This document shows, piece by piece, positions 34,401 to 40,473 of a stretch of 64,000 bases of DNA. The stretch is taken from the IMG/VR virus record IMGVR_UViG_3300027969_000001, positions 94,715 to 158,714 of that record; one strand, 5' to 3'. Source of the stretch: a virus. The notes under the pieces were generated by a model. That model worked only from the letters and a program-made list of their open reading frames with translations, did not search any database and had not been told where the DNA came from. Every line of letters begins with the position of its first letter. Position 1 is the stretch's first letter. The position numbers were made by a program, and so were the translations under genes.

Positions 34401-35513
34401 GAAGAATACGCAGTTTGAGCATTTGACGCCTATTCTAGCAATTTCGTTTTCTATGGCCGGCGTATATCCAGCCCACACACCTTCGGAGTCTTCATTGAAC
34501 TTTCCGTGGCGAGCTACAATCTTTAGCAAAGCGTCTCTAAGGTCCGCTTCTTCTTTATCGAGGTTTCCAGGAGTTTGCTGACCCATGTTGCTGTTGCCTG
34601 TATTCGCGTACTCAACTCGTGGAAGAGCAATAACAGCCATTCCCTCGCTAGTTGGCTTAAACGCCATCGGTACCGATGCTGCTGGTGGGCGCATGGGAAC
34701 CGTTGGAGCCTGAACTCGTGGAGTCGGCATAGACATTGGCATAGCCATTGGGGCACCGAACATGAAGCGGCCGTTGTTGTGCATGAATGGGCACTTGTAC
34801 TTTTCATTTTGACCGTTTTCGCCTACATGTCCATACATGACATGATTATCTGCAACGTCAGTCACGGAAACTTTTTTGCCGAGCATCATCGAGAGTTGCT
34901 TCTCTAGTTCCTCTACGTCCATACCATCAGTAACAGGAGTACTCATCTGTGGGTTCTCCATGATTGCAGACTGACCGTCAGACTTGACAGAGATGGTCCC
35001 CGTGAGTTGGTTTGCGCCATGCAATACAGGGCTTACTTCATAGAGTTCAAGCTCGTAAATAACGTTTGCTTGAGCCTTTTGGTCATACTGAGCGCGGAGG
35101 GTTTTGTAGCCAATTGACCACTCCTGCTCTTGACCAAAGAAGGCTACGTTTGAGAACGCCTCTTTGCCTTTTTCTGAAAAAAGATTGAACTGAACGCGAG
35201 CAAAAAGTCCACCAATACCAGCCATCTTCATTTTCATTGGAAGACGATTGTCGGTTGGCGGTACTTCGTAAATTTCTAGAACCTTACCGATAGGGTCGTT
35301 CCAGTTATGTCCCCAAACAACACGCGGCTTTCTGCGCATAAGGCTCTTGGTAAATGCTCCAGTTGCACAAATGTCACCAACAGAGTCTCTATTACCAATG
35401 CCTGCCACAAAGCACTCAACGATTCCCTGCGCTTCATCTAGGTTTAGCGAGCCATTTGCTGCTGCTGTAGAACCTAGTGATGCTGCTTTGTATTCAAACA
35501 TTTCTAAAGGCAT
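25404..35513 (-). CDS. Giant fusion: prohead protease, ArdC antirestriction zincin and two SF1 helicases
   Basis: A 3369-residue protein. Residues 1-190 are an HK97-type (assemblin fold) prohead protease: VVWGHNW (His69), EWSIGY (Ser133) and ELELYEVSPVLHGAN. A Cys cluster (365-390) and an EF-hand-like FDPDNDGWVDEG (about 590-603) follow. After LSSG 699 comes an ArdC-type unit: ssDNA-binding WEFPWRRAMFF...YEGTNQFLLM and zincin HETTHWTGH (900-908). After SSG motifs at 1064 and 1096 comes SF1 helicase 1 (Walker A GAGTGKTTT, Lys1165; DEAQD 1489; GDPRQSIFGFRG; VALTRAK). After LSSG 2146 comes helicase 2 (ATGKTTT, Lys2302; DEAQD 2507; GDTNQAINAWRG; TSKGLESP; VAVTRAE). After LSSG 2818 follow about 550 residues of unknown function. 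The frame is unbroken. The gene sits just after the portal, the normal protease position. Confidence 0.93.
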   Translation of the reverse strand: MPLEMFEYKAASLGSTAAANGSLNLDEAQGIVECFVAGIGNRDSVGDICATGAFTKSLMRRKPRVVWGHNWNDPIGKVLEIYEVPPTDNRLPMKMKMAGIGGLFARVQFNLFSEKGKEAFSNVAFFGQEQEWSIGYKTLRAQYDQKAQANVIYELELYEVSPVLHGANQLTGTISVKSDGQSAIMENPQMSTPVTDGMDVEELEKQLSMMLGKKVSVTDVADNHVMYGHVGENGQNEKYKCPFMHNNGRFMFGAPMAMPMSMPTPRVQAPTVPMRPPAASVPMAFKPTSEGMAVIALPRVEYANTGNSNMGQQTPGNLDKEEADLRDALLKIVARHGKFNEDSEGVWAGYTPAIENEIARIGVKCSNCVFFQGEGKCKIIDMAVESEGKCRFAVIPPGVVNAGPSVMKSYRLDELNSEVEYLTDIEVKYPEDLAVVSLRGAIENKFLSRRKYKSLAEFSLGDSYDDKPYYIPVVVEHAFKVKQALDPIFDYHRVESFVDTEGIVLTSGVTLELIDAVDTALNNLKKKSLIEFDPETKAAGFRLGRAIGSRLIDRPTLGDRHLGDNRRNRSTDIDIPTGGVRGYRKPTFSTFDPDNDGWVDEGSTNPRFIGIQNALKPIGAPDVKPKDRVPSAKKPVQKLENEVGDSVAKISAPKSPNPDKKFSIPGKDLSNDYKFYLKTSPKNRSDEDRFKYDGPLAKLSSGQELDESSLKEMYDLMAKDFLASLEKVQNDPNSTWEFPWRRAMFFATNPNTKRTYEGTNQFLLMQVASHRGYEIPRWAGVAQWKKAGGELEPGYENKLVQIIAPTLYNGRPTGTFHITEVINVAEVKGLPEEFYKPISHDELDAAKRMKDIEDVISEIGPDWKEAKQGRAFYSPSNDSITMPTFSSFKDPIGFYSTLLHETTHWTGHPSRLNRDQTGRMRGAGAESKSRYAFEELIAEIGSAFAMGILGLEPTVREDHAQYVSGWMQAIRDNPNALQDALTQAQQAIDYMMNKSPTLRRLAGKRDDERKGRQDFTFTVPGTNTARNVTVKLGPPKKGEKKPLSPQAPFRVPAGGKRRGVVGAMSSGLFGEDLAGIPGFLIKDKDGNRYDQSYRKLSSGADLKPIVSKFDDKRIVKRSDAESARERLGLNYTPTEEQVAIIDTGVHFLEQPGGIAAVRAGAGTGKTTTLEAVSKAVQLEDPEAGVYYITFARKNAQEANGRMPENTGSSTINQLAYWSLKFGTGNKMFGPKTAEKVSIGASGGGNSYWGKTHKQATVKKTITRFDGTTVDLVGVKSVGYRTLGYTAFDKIEGSKAVVEKYKLDEIKYGGSNNGGALPLGSQMFDATQISALQYGAILNNALSRFCISGDETISAKHFEHSAFDIQNMVLNGGSTTLSPVVDRVWTQPVPDAWVKQLEQMWKDITDDNSNVLPTFDHQVKMWALTKPDLSTDPGLIGHASRDQQGFPKATPSGTRAVKGKTGIVTHNKTGATWYRQFGTKDKPLSLFMFDEAQDTNQVVQQVIADNAEKGVSIMMVGDPRQSIFGFRGSSDTFAQVKPTFELTLRDSFRYGRLQAYLGNSILNMLNIEDRNDGVDPEASDYQLFGRAAGVVEADFSIAGLSKDELTKKFQKLAKKYDARWVDIQKRNNRLDENIVSLSALPSLNEKDRDKLLTDAMQALAAQADGEILRDYKFDRPGKNMVIFRTNAGMISQGIEISTRLGKTLGMPEERHSKMLAAMKVLNWINSGKKLARPVESKLLGGKVMDAASIQDVKRILSIDGKANADALSLMRLLDLPKMNPDGTRATYRDPQTGAIMQANMSAMDYVEALEGMWDSVKGEFDYSKRKIIPVQERVDIDPFEQIDIEAVKIQGALNPKKSGAGANGPWIMGGLEPNIIIPASLNGDADINRVYWRPLFTDSGSWLGPGVTASGKWDGKSILITGNGVDGVKSYTAANGSATKATALGPSRLALQKWIKDHKMEGKISYHEKSVALDGKAQRPPGDGWVVSGDTLEESASIVSELGRYLTDHVNDTEGVDIEVITGHGVKGLEADYVMMGDDWGRSNARDMGIALTQAQKDAGEVNNRLPREEAHLLYVALTRAKLGFDPGPGLDWIFDPARNTGIDGIANGPTKLGPEQQRPNGHWNPYGGGAPKASTFTPTVTAPQSLSSGKNPPGDMPNPEEQKKLIEAAAAKTPKKGFEESFLPSVLSQHKSKNGVLSQSQWDTLRNMVYGWPTVENGKTVWPNGDATPSKPSTPNAPGAPSTPSAPFSRKPRKIIDIKDVEKYDYPDLPANRKPNPEQDVAIDAMMTGADVKVRALAATGKTTTVINFAKRLQKSEPEARIAYLVFNVNAKDDVTKRIAKEGISPDFFQIRTMDSLSYNAMKAINRNLTDKSYEADAVNWIDPIKSYKDRAAYLGIKGMVSEADELSAIDVYKRVQKAIDAFVISDDKEVGPQHFTGAFNGSLAVKDEKILPELVGYAKKMWEDINTARDGKKGMLPTNNAHLTKIWALTDPDIGKIAGANIAMVDEAQDMNPVFAKMLANSGDIQKIYIGDTNQAINAWRGADGKTLDDAKSVYDMPITDSYRFGKVIAGVGNQFLSLLGAKERMTGKKADKSGNPVDGVITTIDKPTMILTRANGGAIAATMDVFSKGGAVYGSKNFKKDLENFIQNIDWMENKAKGNPFYINEFGKEVKTPPPPSQDLDGITTMEEFKKAIEDGDNNRLNMLNKLLAENSVADLREALSKIITDKKKLPENRDDYVHIQTAHTSKGLESPRVKIWSDFRKPKWDKEKKTWIMPDEQELRLSYVAVTRAEEQLELGSLDWINDFPESDSGSVAKLSSGAASSNAGGRLSRRIRTVGNAGEDMSGAEGDTRRLAHPIELAGFSSVTKNSGTNRAITKTSMSIWKGFRDNGIALDIDSDSTDPAQKQKALNNALNAISERMRERPSIKIGNISQNGGNQEPSAETWMLPVSKLKDAIRVPTEWTRDYTDSGSLSESFHSQTRPITNAELASMLGLGRRDAALLEKDGAAINHDAVRYMLAETGKQKEFGAWRLFAPVDSAEAKQKKWNAEEVFAENIGRASMRDRFIVETFGKDAFPHWFDQEEQQSITPDEYASLGEVSPVAKFQAMGRFQKNSATDGDSEAEHNLMLEGMSGASLTPSGTVTAEQIATDKTSRQDFKIEPLLEHLGISKNDNWHEKLRQVIAESFGSQNVGLGSRRDAAEWEKKGVPVAYIDEMIRKGVIPDASSIWTEGKAGQQLDSELSRSKHAVYEALNEFIQKSGVEKSKANRETVHSIIGKKDIHTELPKLAATRGPVFSPKKGDSPRYSTNELQGVVNRFNEVFGTNYSIDDIFSAEQLRTARERIEKDGKTLYGKNKNGTRVISDSTAV
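27051..27062 (-). other. LSSG motif, giant fusion residues 2818-2821
   Basis: AK-LSSG-AASS context, at the end of helicase 2 and before the C-terminal segment. Putative processing site. Confidence 0.5.
29067..29078 (-). other. LSSG motif, giant fusion residues 2146-2149
   Basis: QS-LSSG-KNPP context, in the linker between the two helicases. Putative processing site. Confidence 0.5.
32217..32228 (-). other. LSSG motif, giant fusion residues 1096-1099
   Basis: RK-LSSG-ADLK context, immediately ahead of helicase 1. Putative processing site. Confidence 0.5.
32313..32324 (-). other. MSSG motif, giant fusion residues 1064-1067
   Basis: GA-MSSG-LFGED context, after the ArdC unit. It lies 32 residues before the next motif, so two cuts would free a short linker. 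Confidence 0.4.
33408..33419 (-). other. LSSG motif, giant fusion residues 699-702
   Basis: AK-LSSG-QELD context, directly before the ArdC N-terminal helix. Putative processing site separating the protease segment. Confidence 0.5.
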
Positions 35514-35617
35514 TTGGCTTCTTTTCTTTAGCGATGAAACGATAATAAACTATTTTGTAGGTCTGTTAGTGCACCTATTGTTATTATCCATTAATATAAA
35601 GAAACAATATAAAGAAA

Positions 35618-37681
35618 CTAAGCTACTTGAGCAAAGTTCCAAACATCCCTTGCGCCTGTTTCGGCTATTTCAAACTGTTCTTTAGCAAAGAAGTTTGCAT
35701 ACATATCAATCAAACCCTCCCTGAAGGAGAGGAGGCGTCTATCTTCTTCGGCAAACTCAAAAGACTTGAGCATTATGGAGTTGATGTCAGAGAAGAATAC
35801 GTCATTAACCTTTTTGATTCTAAGCAAATGTGACTCAATATTCTTGACAACGTCAAACGGCTGAAGAGTTTTAATCTTCATACCGTATTCGTTTGACTTC
35901 TCGCTTCTTAATTCGTATGAGTCATTAATAATTGCAGATAATACGGGTTTAATGTCGTCATCAATCTGCTTATTCCATATATCTTTTGAGAGAATTGAAT
36001 CTATGTCCAAAGTTCCAGACATAAGAGACTTTCTAGCCTTTGCCCCACTGGCCTTCTCAAGAACAACTCTTTGCTGTCTTTCGACAATACGTTCAATGCT
36101 TCTAGAAAGTATGTCCGTCCAGCGCTCAATTGCAGTCTCAGACCTATCTTCGGCTGTCGTTTCGTCACTCTTTGTTTGAATCTGAGTGTTTGAGTCAGAA
36201 GCCGTAACCATCCCAGGCATCGCCTCAGGAGCAAGCGCTTCTGGCGGAACAGTGTCTTGAGGCATTCCTTCAACTTGTCCTGCTGCTGCAAGGGCTCCCT
36301 GCATCGTATTGGGGTCAAGTGGCGGTGTTGCCCCCACTGGAGGCATTCCTGGTACTGGGGGTATTCCTGGAGCGCCTGGTGGCATTCCTGGCATTCCTGG
36401 CATTCCTGGAGCGCCTGGAATCTGTGCCGTATTTGGTTCTTCCATCTTCTTCTTAGTATTGGCAATTGGAATGAGGTTGGGGTTCATCAAAAGGGAGTCA
36501 GCCAAATCGGCTTCTACTTCTTTTCGTGAAGAACCTATTCTGTATTCGTTGTTGCTAATTAGACCTGCTTGGAATTCCTGCATCAGGTAGCGGTCGCGCT
36601 CTTGCTTGTAGAGCATCAAAATTGGGACACCGGTGGTATCAAAGTCAACGTAGTTCTTATCATCTAGTTCATCCAAAGCACGGGCGATTGGCTCCAAATG
36701 CGGAAGCATTGTCTCCATCCAGAATACCCTGATTTCCTCAGCAGCGTTACTAAACGTACGTCCTGCAGCATTTCCTATTACCGACTCCGGAACACCAAAA
36801 GCAGCAAGTATTTCCTCTTTGGTAACTTGGCGCATCTGAATATAGGCAGCATCTCTTGGGCTAGCCGAAGTGTCAACGAAGTCAACACCATCATCGGCCG
36901 AAATAACGGTCGTATGGCCGGCGCGTGTTATGTTTCCACGGAATCGACTACGGAGCTCCTCCTTGTCTTCTTCATCAATTTCTCCACGAAGGACAAGCAA
37001 TCCACCGGGACGACCATCATTAAGCAGGTAGTTGCGGTTGTAGAGCTTTGCCAAGTTCTCAATTTCTATCGCCACGCCAGATGCCTCAAGTGGAGTTAGG
37101 GACAGGTATGGGTCAAGAGGGTGCGGGCGACGAACCCAACAAACATCATCCGGCTTCATGATTACTTTTTGACCATTTGGCATGCTTACTTCGTAACCAG
37201 AAACAAAGGTCTTGGGGTCGGGAATTGGGGCAGTTGACTGAGGTGGGAGTAGGTTTAGTCCAATTATCCCACCATCACGACCACGCACTTTTTCGATAAA
37301 AGCACCCCGTGTACCAAGGAGAAGCTGAGCGGAAAGCCTGTATCTAAAAATAAATGAGTTTTCCCCAACATTGGACTTGACGTTTAGGAGTTCCAGCAAT
37401 GTTGAGCGGTTCGCCTCGCGGCCAACTATTATCTCACCCTTGCTGGAGTTGTCTTTGCGGAGTATGGCCGGTAGACGTGCCTGGTTTCCAGCGATAGCAT
37501 CAATGCACCGGTTAACCCAGGTAATTTTTGACATGCCTTCGCGGTAAGCACGCTCGATATCCCACGAGTCCCTGTATGGCTTACCCTCAAAAGAGGGGTT
37601 ATTTGAGATAGGTATTCCATACCCCAACCCCTTCGACCCCGATGACTGAACTGATTTATTCTCTGACGAGTTCCATCCCAT
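35618..37681 (-). CDS. Portal protein, HK97 family, with collagen-like insert
   Basis: A 687-residue portal, the dodecameric ring through which DNA is packaged and ejected. The core has the family landmarks: KITWVNRCIDAIAGNQARLP, LLLGTRGAFIEKVRG, DDVCWVRRPHPLDPYLSLTPL, NYLLNDGRPGGLLVLRG, VTKEEILAAFGVPESVIG and ERDRYLMQEFQAGLIS. After the core, around residues 410-440, is a Pro/Gly/Met tract of collagen-like triplets (GAPGMPGMPGMPPGAPGIPP). A helical C-terminal extension of about 200 residues follows, longer than in standard portals. It lies between a small membrane-protein gene and the protease fusion. The order portal, protease, (scaffold), capsid is that of HK97-type head operons even though the terminase is on the other strand. 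Confidence 0.96.
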   Translation of the reverse strand: MGWNSSENKSVQSSGSKGLGYGIPISNNPSFEGKPYRDSWDIERAYREGMSKITWVNRCIDAIAGNQARLPAILRKDNSSKGEIIVGREANRSTLLELLNVKSNVGENSFIFRYRLSAQLLLGTRGAFIEKVRGRDGGIIGLNLLPPQSTAPIPDPKTFVSGYEVSMPNGQKVIMKPDDVCWVRRPHPLDPYLSLTPLEASGVAIEIENLAKLYNRNYLLNDGRPGGLLVLRGEIDEEDKEELRSRFRGNITRAGHTTVISADDGVDFVDTSASPRDAAYIQMRQVTKEEILAAFGVPESVIGNAAGRTFSNAAEEIRVFWMETMLPHLEPIARALDELDDKNYVDFDTTGVPILMLYKQERDRYLMQEFQAGLISNNEYRIGSSRKEVEADLADSLLMNPNLIPIANTKKKMEEPNTAQIPGAPGMPGMPGMPPGAPGIPPVPGMPPVGATPPLDPNTMQGALAAAGQVEGMPQDTVPPEALAPEAMPGMVTASDSNTQIQTKSDETTAEDRSETAIERWTDILSRSIERIVERQQRVVLEKASGAKARKSLMSGTLDIDSILSKDIWNKQIDDDIKPVLSAIINDSYELRSEKSNEYGMKIKTLQPFDVVKNIESHLLRIKKVNDVFFSDINSIMLKSFEFAEEDRRLLSFREGLIDMYANFFAKEQFEIAETGARDVWNFAQVA

Positions 37682-37688
37682 GTTTTAT

Positions 37689-37889
37689 TTACTCAAGTCC
37701 TAATAAAAATCCGAATATGCCGCAACAAACACCAGCAACCACTAAACCTGCCGGCAGGTAAATCATGCTAGTGCCGACACTCGTAAACATTATAAATGAA
37801 AACATGAGCAAATTAGCGAATGTAGGCCTTTTGCTTTTGGACTTTAGCCATATTAAGGCTTTTCTACTAACTGTACGTAGTTTTGACAT
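37689..37889 (-). CDS. Small two-helix membrane protein, 66 aa
   Basis: I read this from ATG 37887-37889 (MSKLRTVSRKAL). The protein has a short basic N-terminus and two hydrophobic segments, NLLMFSFIMFTSVGTSMIYL and GLVVAGVCCGIFGFLLGL, joined by a Pro turn, so it should sit in the membrane as a hairpin. Small membrane proteins with a YLPAGLVVAG-type second helix are frequent between terminase and portal genes in actinobacteriophages, in my general knowledge, with unknown role. The start lacks a ribosome binding site but has TACTGT seven bases upstream. A longer reading to 37994 overlaps the terminase gene and is not supported. Confidence 0.65.
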   Translation of the reverse strand: MSKLRTVSRKALIWLKSKSKRPTFANLLMFSFIMFTSVGTSMIYLPAGLVVAGVCCGIFGFLLGLE

Positions 37890-37896
37890 ATACCAT

Positions 37897-37902
37897 ACAG
37901 TA
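37897..37902 (-). promoter_or_regulatory. -10 box TACTGT for leaderless start at 37889
   Basis: Minus-strand TACTGT, seven bases, then ATG. It would start the leftward head operon inside the 60-base divergent gap beside the terminase gene. Confidence 0.4.
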
Positions 37903-37949
37903 GCGCACAAATGCACCTTTTGGAACGACAAGAGTAGTGAAAGAAACTT

Positions 37950-39263
37950 ATGACAAAGAAACCTAACTGGGATGATGTCCTTGAGTACTTGCAACCAAAA
38001 GAACCATTGTTTTGCCCAGAAGAACCTTCAATTAACCAAAAGGTGTTCTTGAGAACAAATGGGATAGAAGCTTTGTTTGGCGGAGCAGCAGGTGGAGGAA
38101 AATCGTCGGCCTTACTAATGGCCGCTCTCCAGTACGTAGACGTGCCTGGTTATTCAGCCCTTCTCTGTCGTAGAACTTTCGCCGACCTTTCGCTCCCTGG
38201 AGCACTCATGGACCGCTTTAGGTCGTGGATAAGTAACTACGACGACGTTCATTGGAATAACAACACCTTTATCGCCACATTCCCATCTGGCGCAAGAATA
38301 TCCTTCGGTTATCTGAATAACGTCAATGACTACCTTCGCTACAAGGGTTCCGAATTTCAATTCATCGGAATGGATGAAGTTACAGAAATCAGAGAATCTG
38401 ACTACAGATACCTGTTCTCTCGTCTCCGTCGTCCAGCATCTGGTCCAGTTTCTCAAGTTCCACTACGGATGCGCTGTGCTTCAAACCCTGCCCCCAACTG
38501 GGTTAGACAAAGATTTATCGTAGAAGGCAAACAAGAGAGCAGGGTCTTTGTTCCTTCAACACTGAAAGATAACCCAGGAATTGACGCTGATTCATACCGT
38601 CAGTCACTGTCCGCTCTTGACCCTGTAGAAAGAAGAAGACTTGAAGAAGGAGACTGGTGGAGCACCACTCTTGGAAGCCTCTTTGACAGACCAGCATTTG
38701 AAATAATTGATGGCAACGAAATCCCACCCATATCTCCGGCAGCAAGAGTTGTTAGATACTGGGACCTTGCAGCCACGGAACCATCCACGTCCTATCCTGA
38801 CCCCGACTGGACGGTAGGAACGCTAATGATGTTCGACCAGGGCGTTTCATATATTTTGGATGTCAGGCGCGAACGCTTCAGAGGAGAAAAAGTTGAAAAA
38901 CTGATTGCTCAAACAGCTCTCGAAGATGGCATCGGAGTTCCGATACGAATGGAGCAAGAGCCTGGTTCGTCAGGTAAAGCACTCATGGACCAGTATGCAA
39001 GGTATGTGGTTCCAGGATATGACTTCGGTGCAATTCGTCCATCAGGAGACAAGGTAACAAGAGCCAGGCCGTTTGCTGCGGCTACTGCTAACGGAAACGT
39101 AAGAATAATCAGAGCGTCATGGTTGAGTGCGTGGCTTGACGAATTCTCATCTTTTCCTGAAGCCTGCGACCATGACGACCAAGTCGACTCTGCAGTTGGA
39201 GCTTTTACATTTTTAACTGGCTTGGGGTTGCCTCAAAGAAAACGTGTCTCTATACTCATCTAA
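37950..39263 (+). CDS. terL: Terminase large subunit
   Basis: A 437-residue packaging ATPase-nuclease. The ATPase part shows Walker A GGAAGGGKSS (44-53), an adenine/arginine-finger strand LLCRRTFADLSLPG, and Walker B FQFIGMDE (Asp142, Glu143). The RNase H-like nuclease part has VVRYWDLAAT, RMEQEPGSSGK and a final CDHDDQVDSAVGA, giving the acidic metal ligands. The order and spacing fit the Terminase_6 type. No small subunit gene is recognised next to it. The start ATG 37950 has GAAAG about 7 nt upstream. It heads the rightward cluster of recombination genes and is divergent from the portal operon, so packaging motor and portal are transcribed apart. Confidence 0.96.
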   Translation: MTKKPNWDDVLEYLQPKEPLFCPEEPSINQKVFLRTNGIEALFGGAAGGGKSSALLMAALQYVDVPGYSALLCRRTFADLSLPGALMDRFRSWISNYDDVHWNNNTFIATFPSGARISFGYLNNVNDYLRYKGSEFQFIGMDEVTEIRESDYRYLFSRLRRPASGPVSQVPLRMRCASNPAPNWVRQRFIVEGKQESRVFVPSTLKDNPGIDADSYRQSLSALDPVERRRLEEGDWWSTTLGSLFDRPAFEIIDGNEIPPISPAARVVRYWDLAATEPSTSYPDPDWTVGTLMMFDQGVSYILDVRRERFRGEKVEKLIAQTALEDGIGVPIRMEQEPGSSGKALMDQYARYVVPGYDFGAIRPSGDKVTRARPFAAATANGNVRIIRASWLSAWLDEFSSFPEACDHDDQVDSAVGAFTFLTGLGLPQRKRVSILI

Positions 39264-39286
39264 ACATAACTAGATAAGGGGATACT

Positions 39287-39784
39287 ATGACCCTGAGTAA
39301 AATTCAGGAAATACAATCACTCATTACAGCTCTCGATACTGAGTTGAGTGAGTTTATGGATTCATCGCCATCTGTATCGGAAGCCTGTGCCGTACTAATT
39401 GACATGAATCTACTGAAACGAGACATGTCTCTTGTTTATGACTTCTTTGCTACGTCGGTTGGACACACAATGGGCGACACCGAGAGTGTTCTCATTGAAG
39501 GCGGAGGAGAGGTTGAAAAGAAATCTTCTTATGACCGCAAGGGCTGGCAACACAAAGAAATAGGTTCTGCTGTTGCTGACAAGATTGTCAAAATGTCAGT
39601 CGATATGGACACTGGGGAAGTAATGAAAACCCCTCGCGAAATAGCCGTAGAGATGCTAAGTTACTGTGCGCCGTCGTACTGGCGGATTAAAGAACTAAAC
39701 AAAATTGGTATCAACCCTGACAACTACTGTGAAGTTGGGGAGCTGAAAACCAGCATCATTGTTCGCAAACCAAAGAATAAATAG
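39287..39784 (+). CDS. Hypothetical protein, 165 aa
   Basis: The N-terminal half is helical (KIQEIQSLITALDTELSEFM). The second half contains SSYDRKGWQHKEIGSAVADKI and TPREIAVEMLSYCAPSYWRI, a pattern that, from general knowledge, occurs in actinobacteriophage proteins located beside recombination genes. No catalytic motif is visible. AAGGGG stands 7 nt before the ATG. It lies between the terminase and the Rad52-like gene with short gaps, so it is likely co-transcribed and may assist recombination or be a regulator; neither can be shown. Confidence 0.75.
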   Translation: MTLSKIQEIQSLITALDTELSEFMDSSPSVSEACAVLIDMNLLKRDMSLVYDFFATSVGHTMGDTESVLIEGGGEVEKKSSYDRKGWQHKEIGSAVADKIVKMSVDMDTGEVMKTPREIAVEMLSYCAPSYWRIKELNKIGINPDNYCEVGELKTSIIVRKPKNK

Positions 39785-39798
39785 AAGGTAGAACCAAA

Positions 39799-40473
39799 AT
39801 GGACAGACATGAATCTGATATTGAAAAAGCACTAGCACAACCATTTCCTGAGGAGATGGAAAAGGTGCTCATGAAAAGTGGCGTAGAGCTTATCTACCTG
39901 CCAATCAGCGAAGTCATCAACCGCCTCAATAAGGTACTTGGTGTTGATAGTTGGTCGTTTGAAATTATTTCCGTACGACGTGACGACATAGACCCTGACG
40001 AACTAGTCGCTCACGTAAGTATCACTGCTGAAATCAACGGCAAGTCGGTAGTCAAGCATGGCTTCGGTGGACAAAGTGTAAAGCGCGTAAAGAGCAGTGG
40101 GAAACCAGTTGACCTTGGCAACGATTTCAAGGGTGCTGTTTCTGATGCATTAAAGAAGGCAGCACAGCTACTCGGTGTTGGTTTATACTTGGCACGAAGC
40201 GCTGACGCAATGGATGCTGAAGACGCAATGAGTATGCCAGAACATGTTGAGCCGCCACAGCCAGCTTCTCCCAAAGATGAAAAGTGGAACAATTTTGTAG
40301 ACATTACAAAAGGAATGTCTAAAGAACAAAAAGATGAACTCAATAAATTCTGGGAAGAGCATGCTCCGGGCAAACCAAAGCCTACAAAATCAACCGCAAC
40401 TGAAGAAGATATCCAAGCCCTTCTTGTTGAGTCATTGCGCATTCAACTCGGCGGAACATACGTAAATGAGTGA
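39799..40473 (+). CDS. Rad52/Rad22-type single-strand annealing protein
   Basis: A 224-residue recombinase of the Rad52-like annealing superfamily used by phages for strand annealing during recombination and replication. The core shows LIYLPISEVINRLNKVLG, SWSFEIISVRRDD, VAHVSITAEINGKSVVKHG and KGAVSDALKKAAQLLGVGLY, which are the characteristic helix, strand and DALKRAA-like segments. The C-terminal third is a charged linker followed by a helix, possibly a single-strand-binding-protein contact. The next gene, a Cas4/RecB-like nuclease, overlaps it by eight bases; exonuclease plus annealase is a standard phage recombination pair. Confidence 0.9.
   Translation: MDRHESDIEKALAQPFPEEMEKVLMKSGVELIYLPISEVINRLNKVLGVDSWSFEIISVRRDDIDPDELVAHVSITAEINGKSVVKHGFGGQSVKRVKSSGKPVDLGNDFKGAVSDALKKAAQLLGVGLYLARSADAMDAEDAMSMPEHVEPPQPASPKDEKWNNFVDITKGMSKEQKDELNKFWEEHAPGKPKPTKSTATEEDIQALLVESLRIQLGGTYVNE

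Noticed and set aside
37890-37994. Longer start for the small membrane protein at 37994
   Set aside because: It would run into the terminase gene on the other strand and adds residues unlike the rest; ATG 37889 has a -10 box at leaderless spacing.
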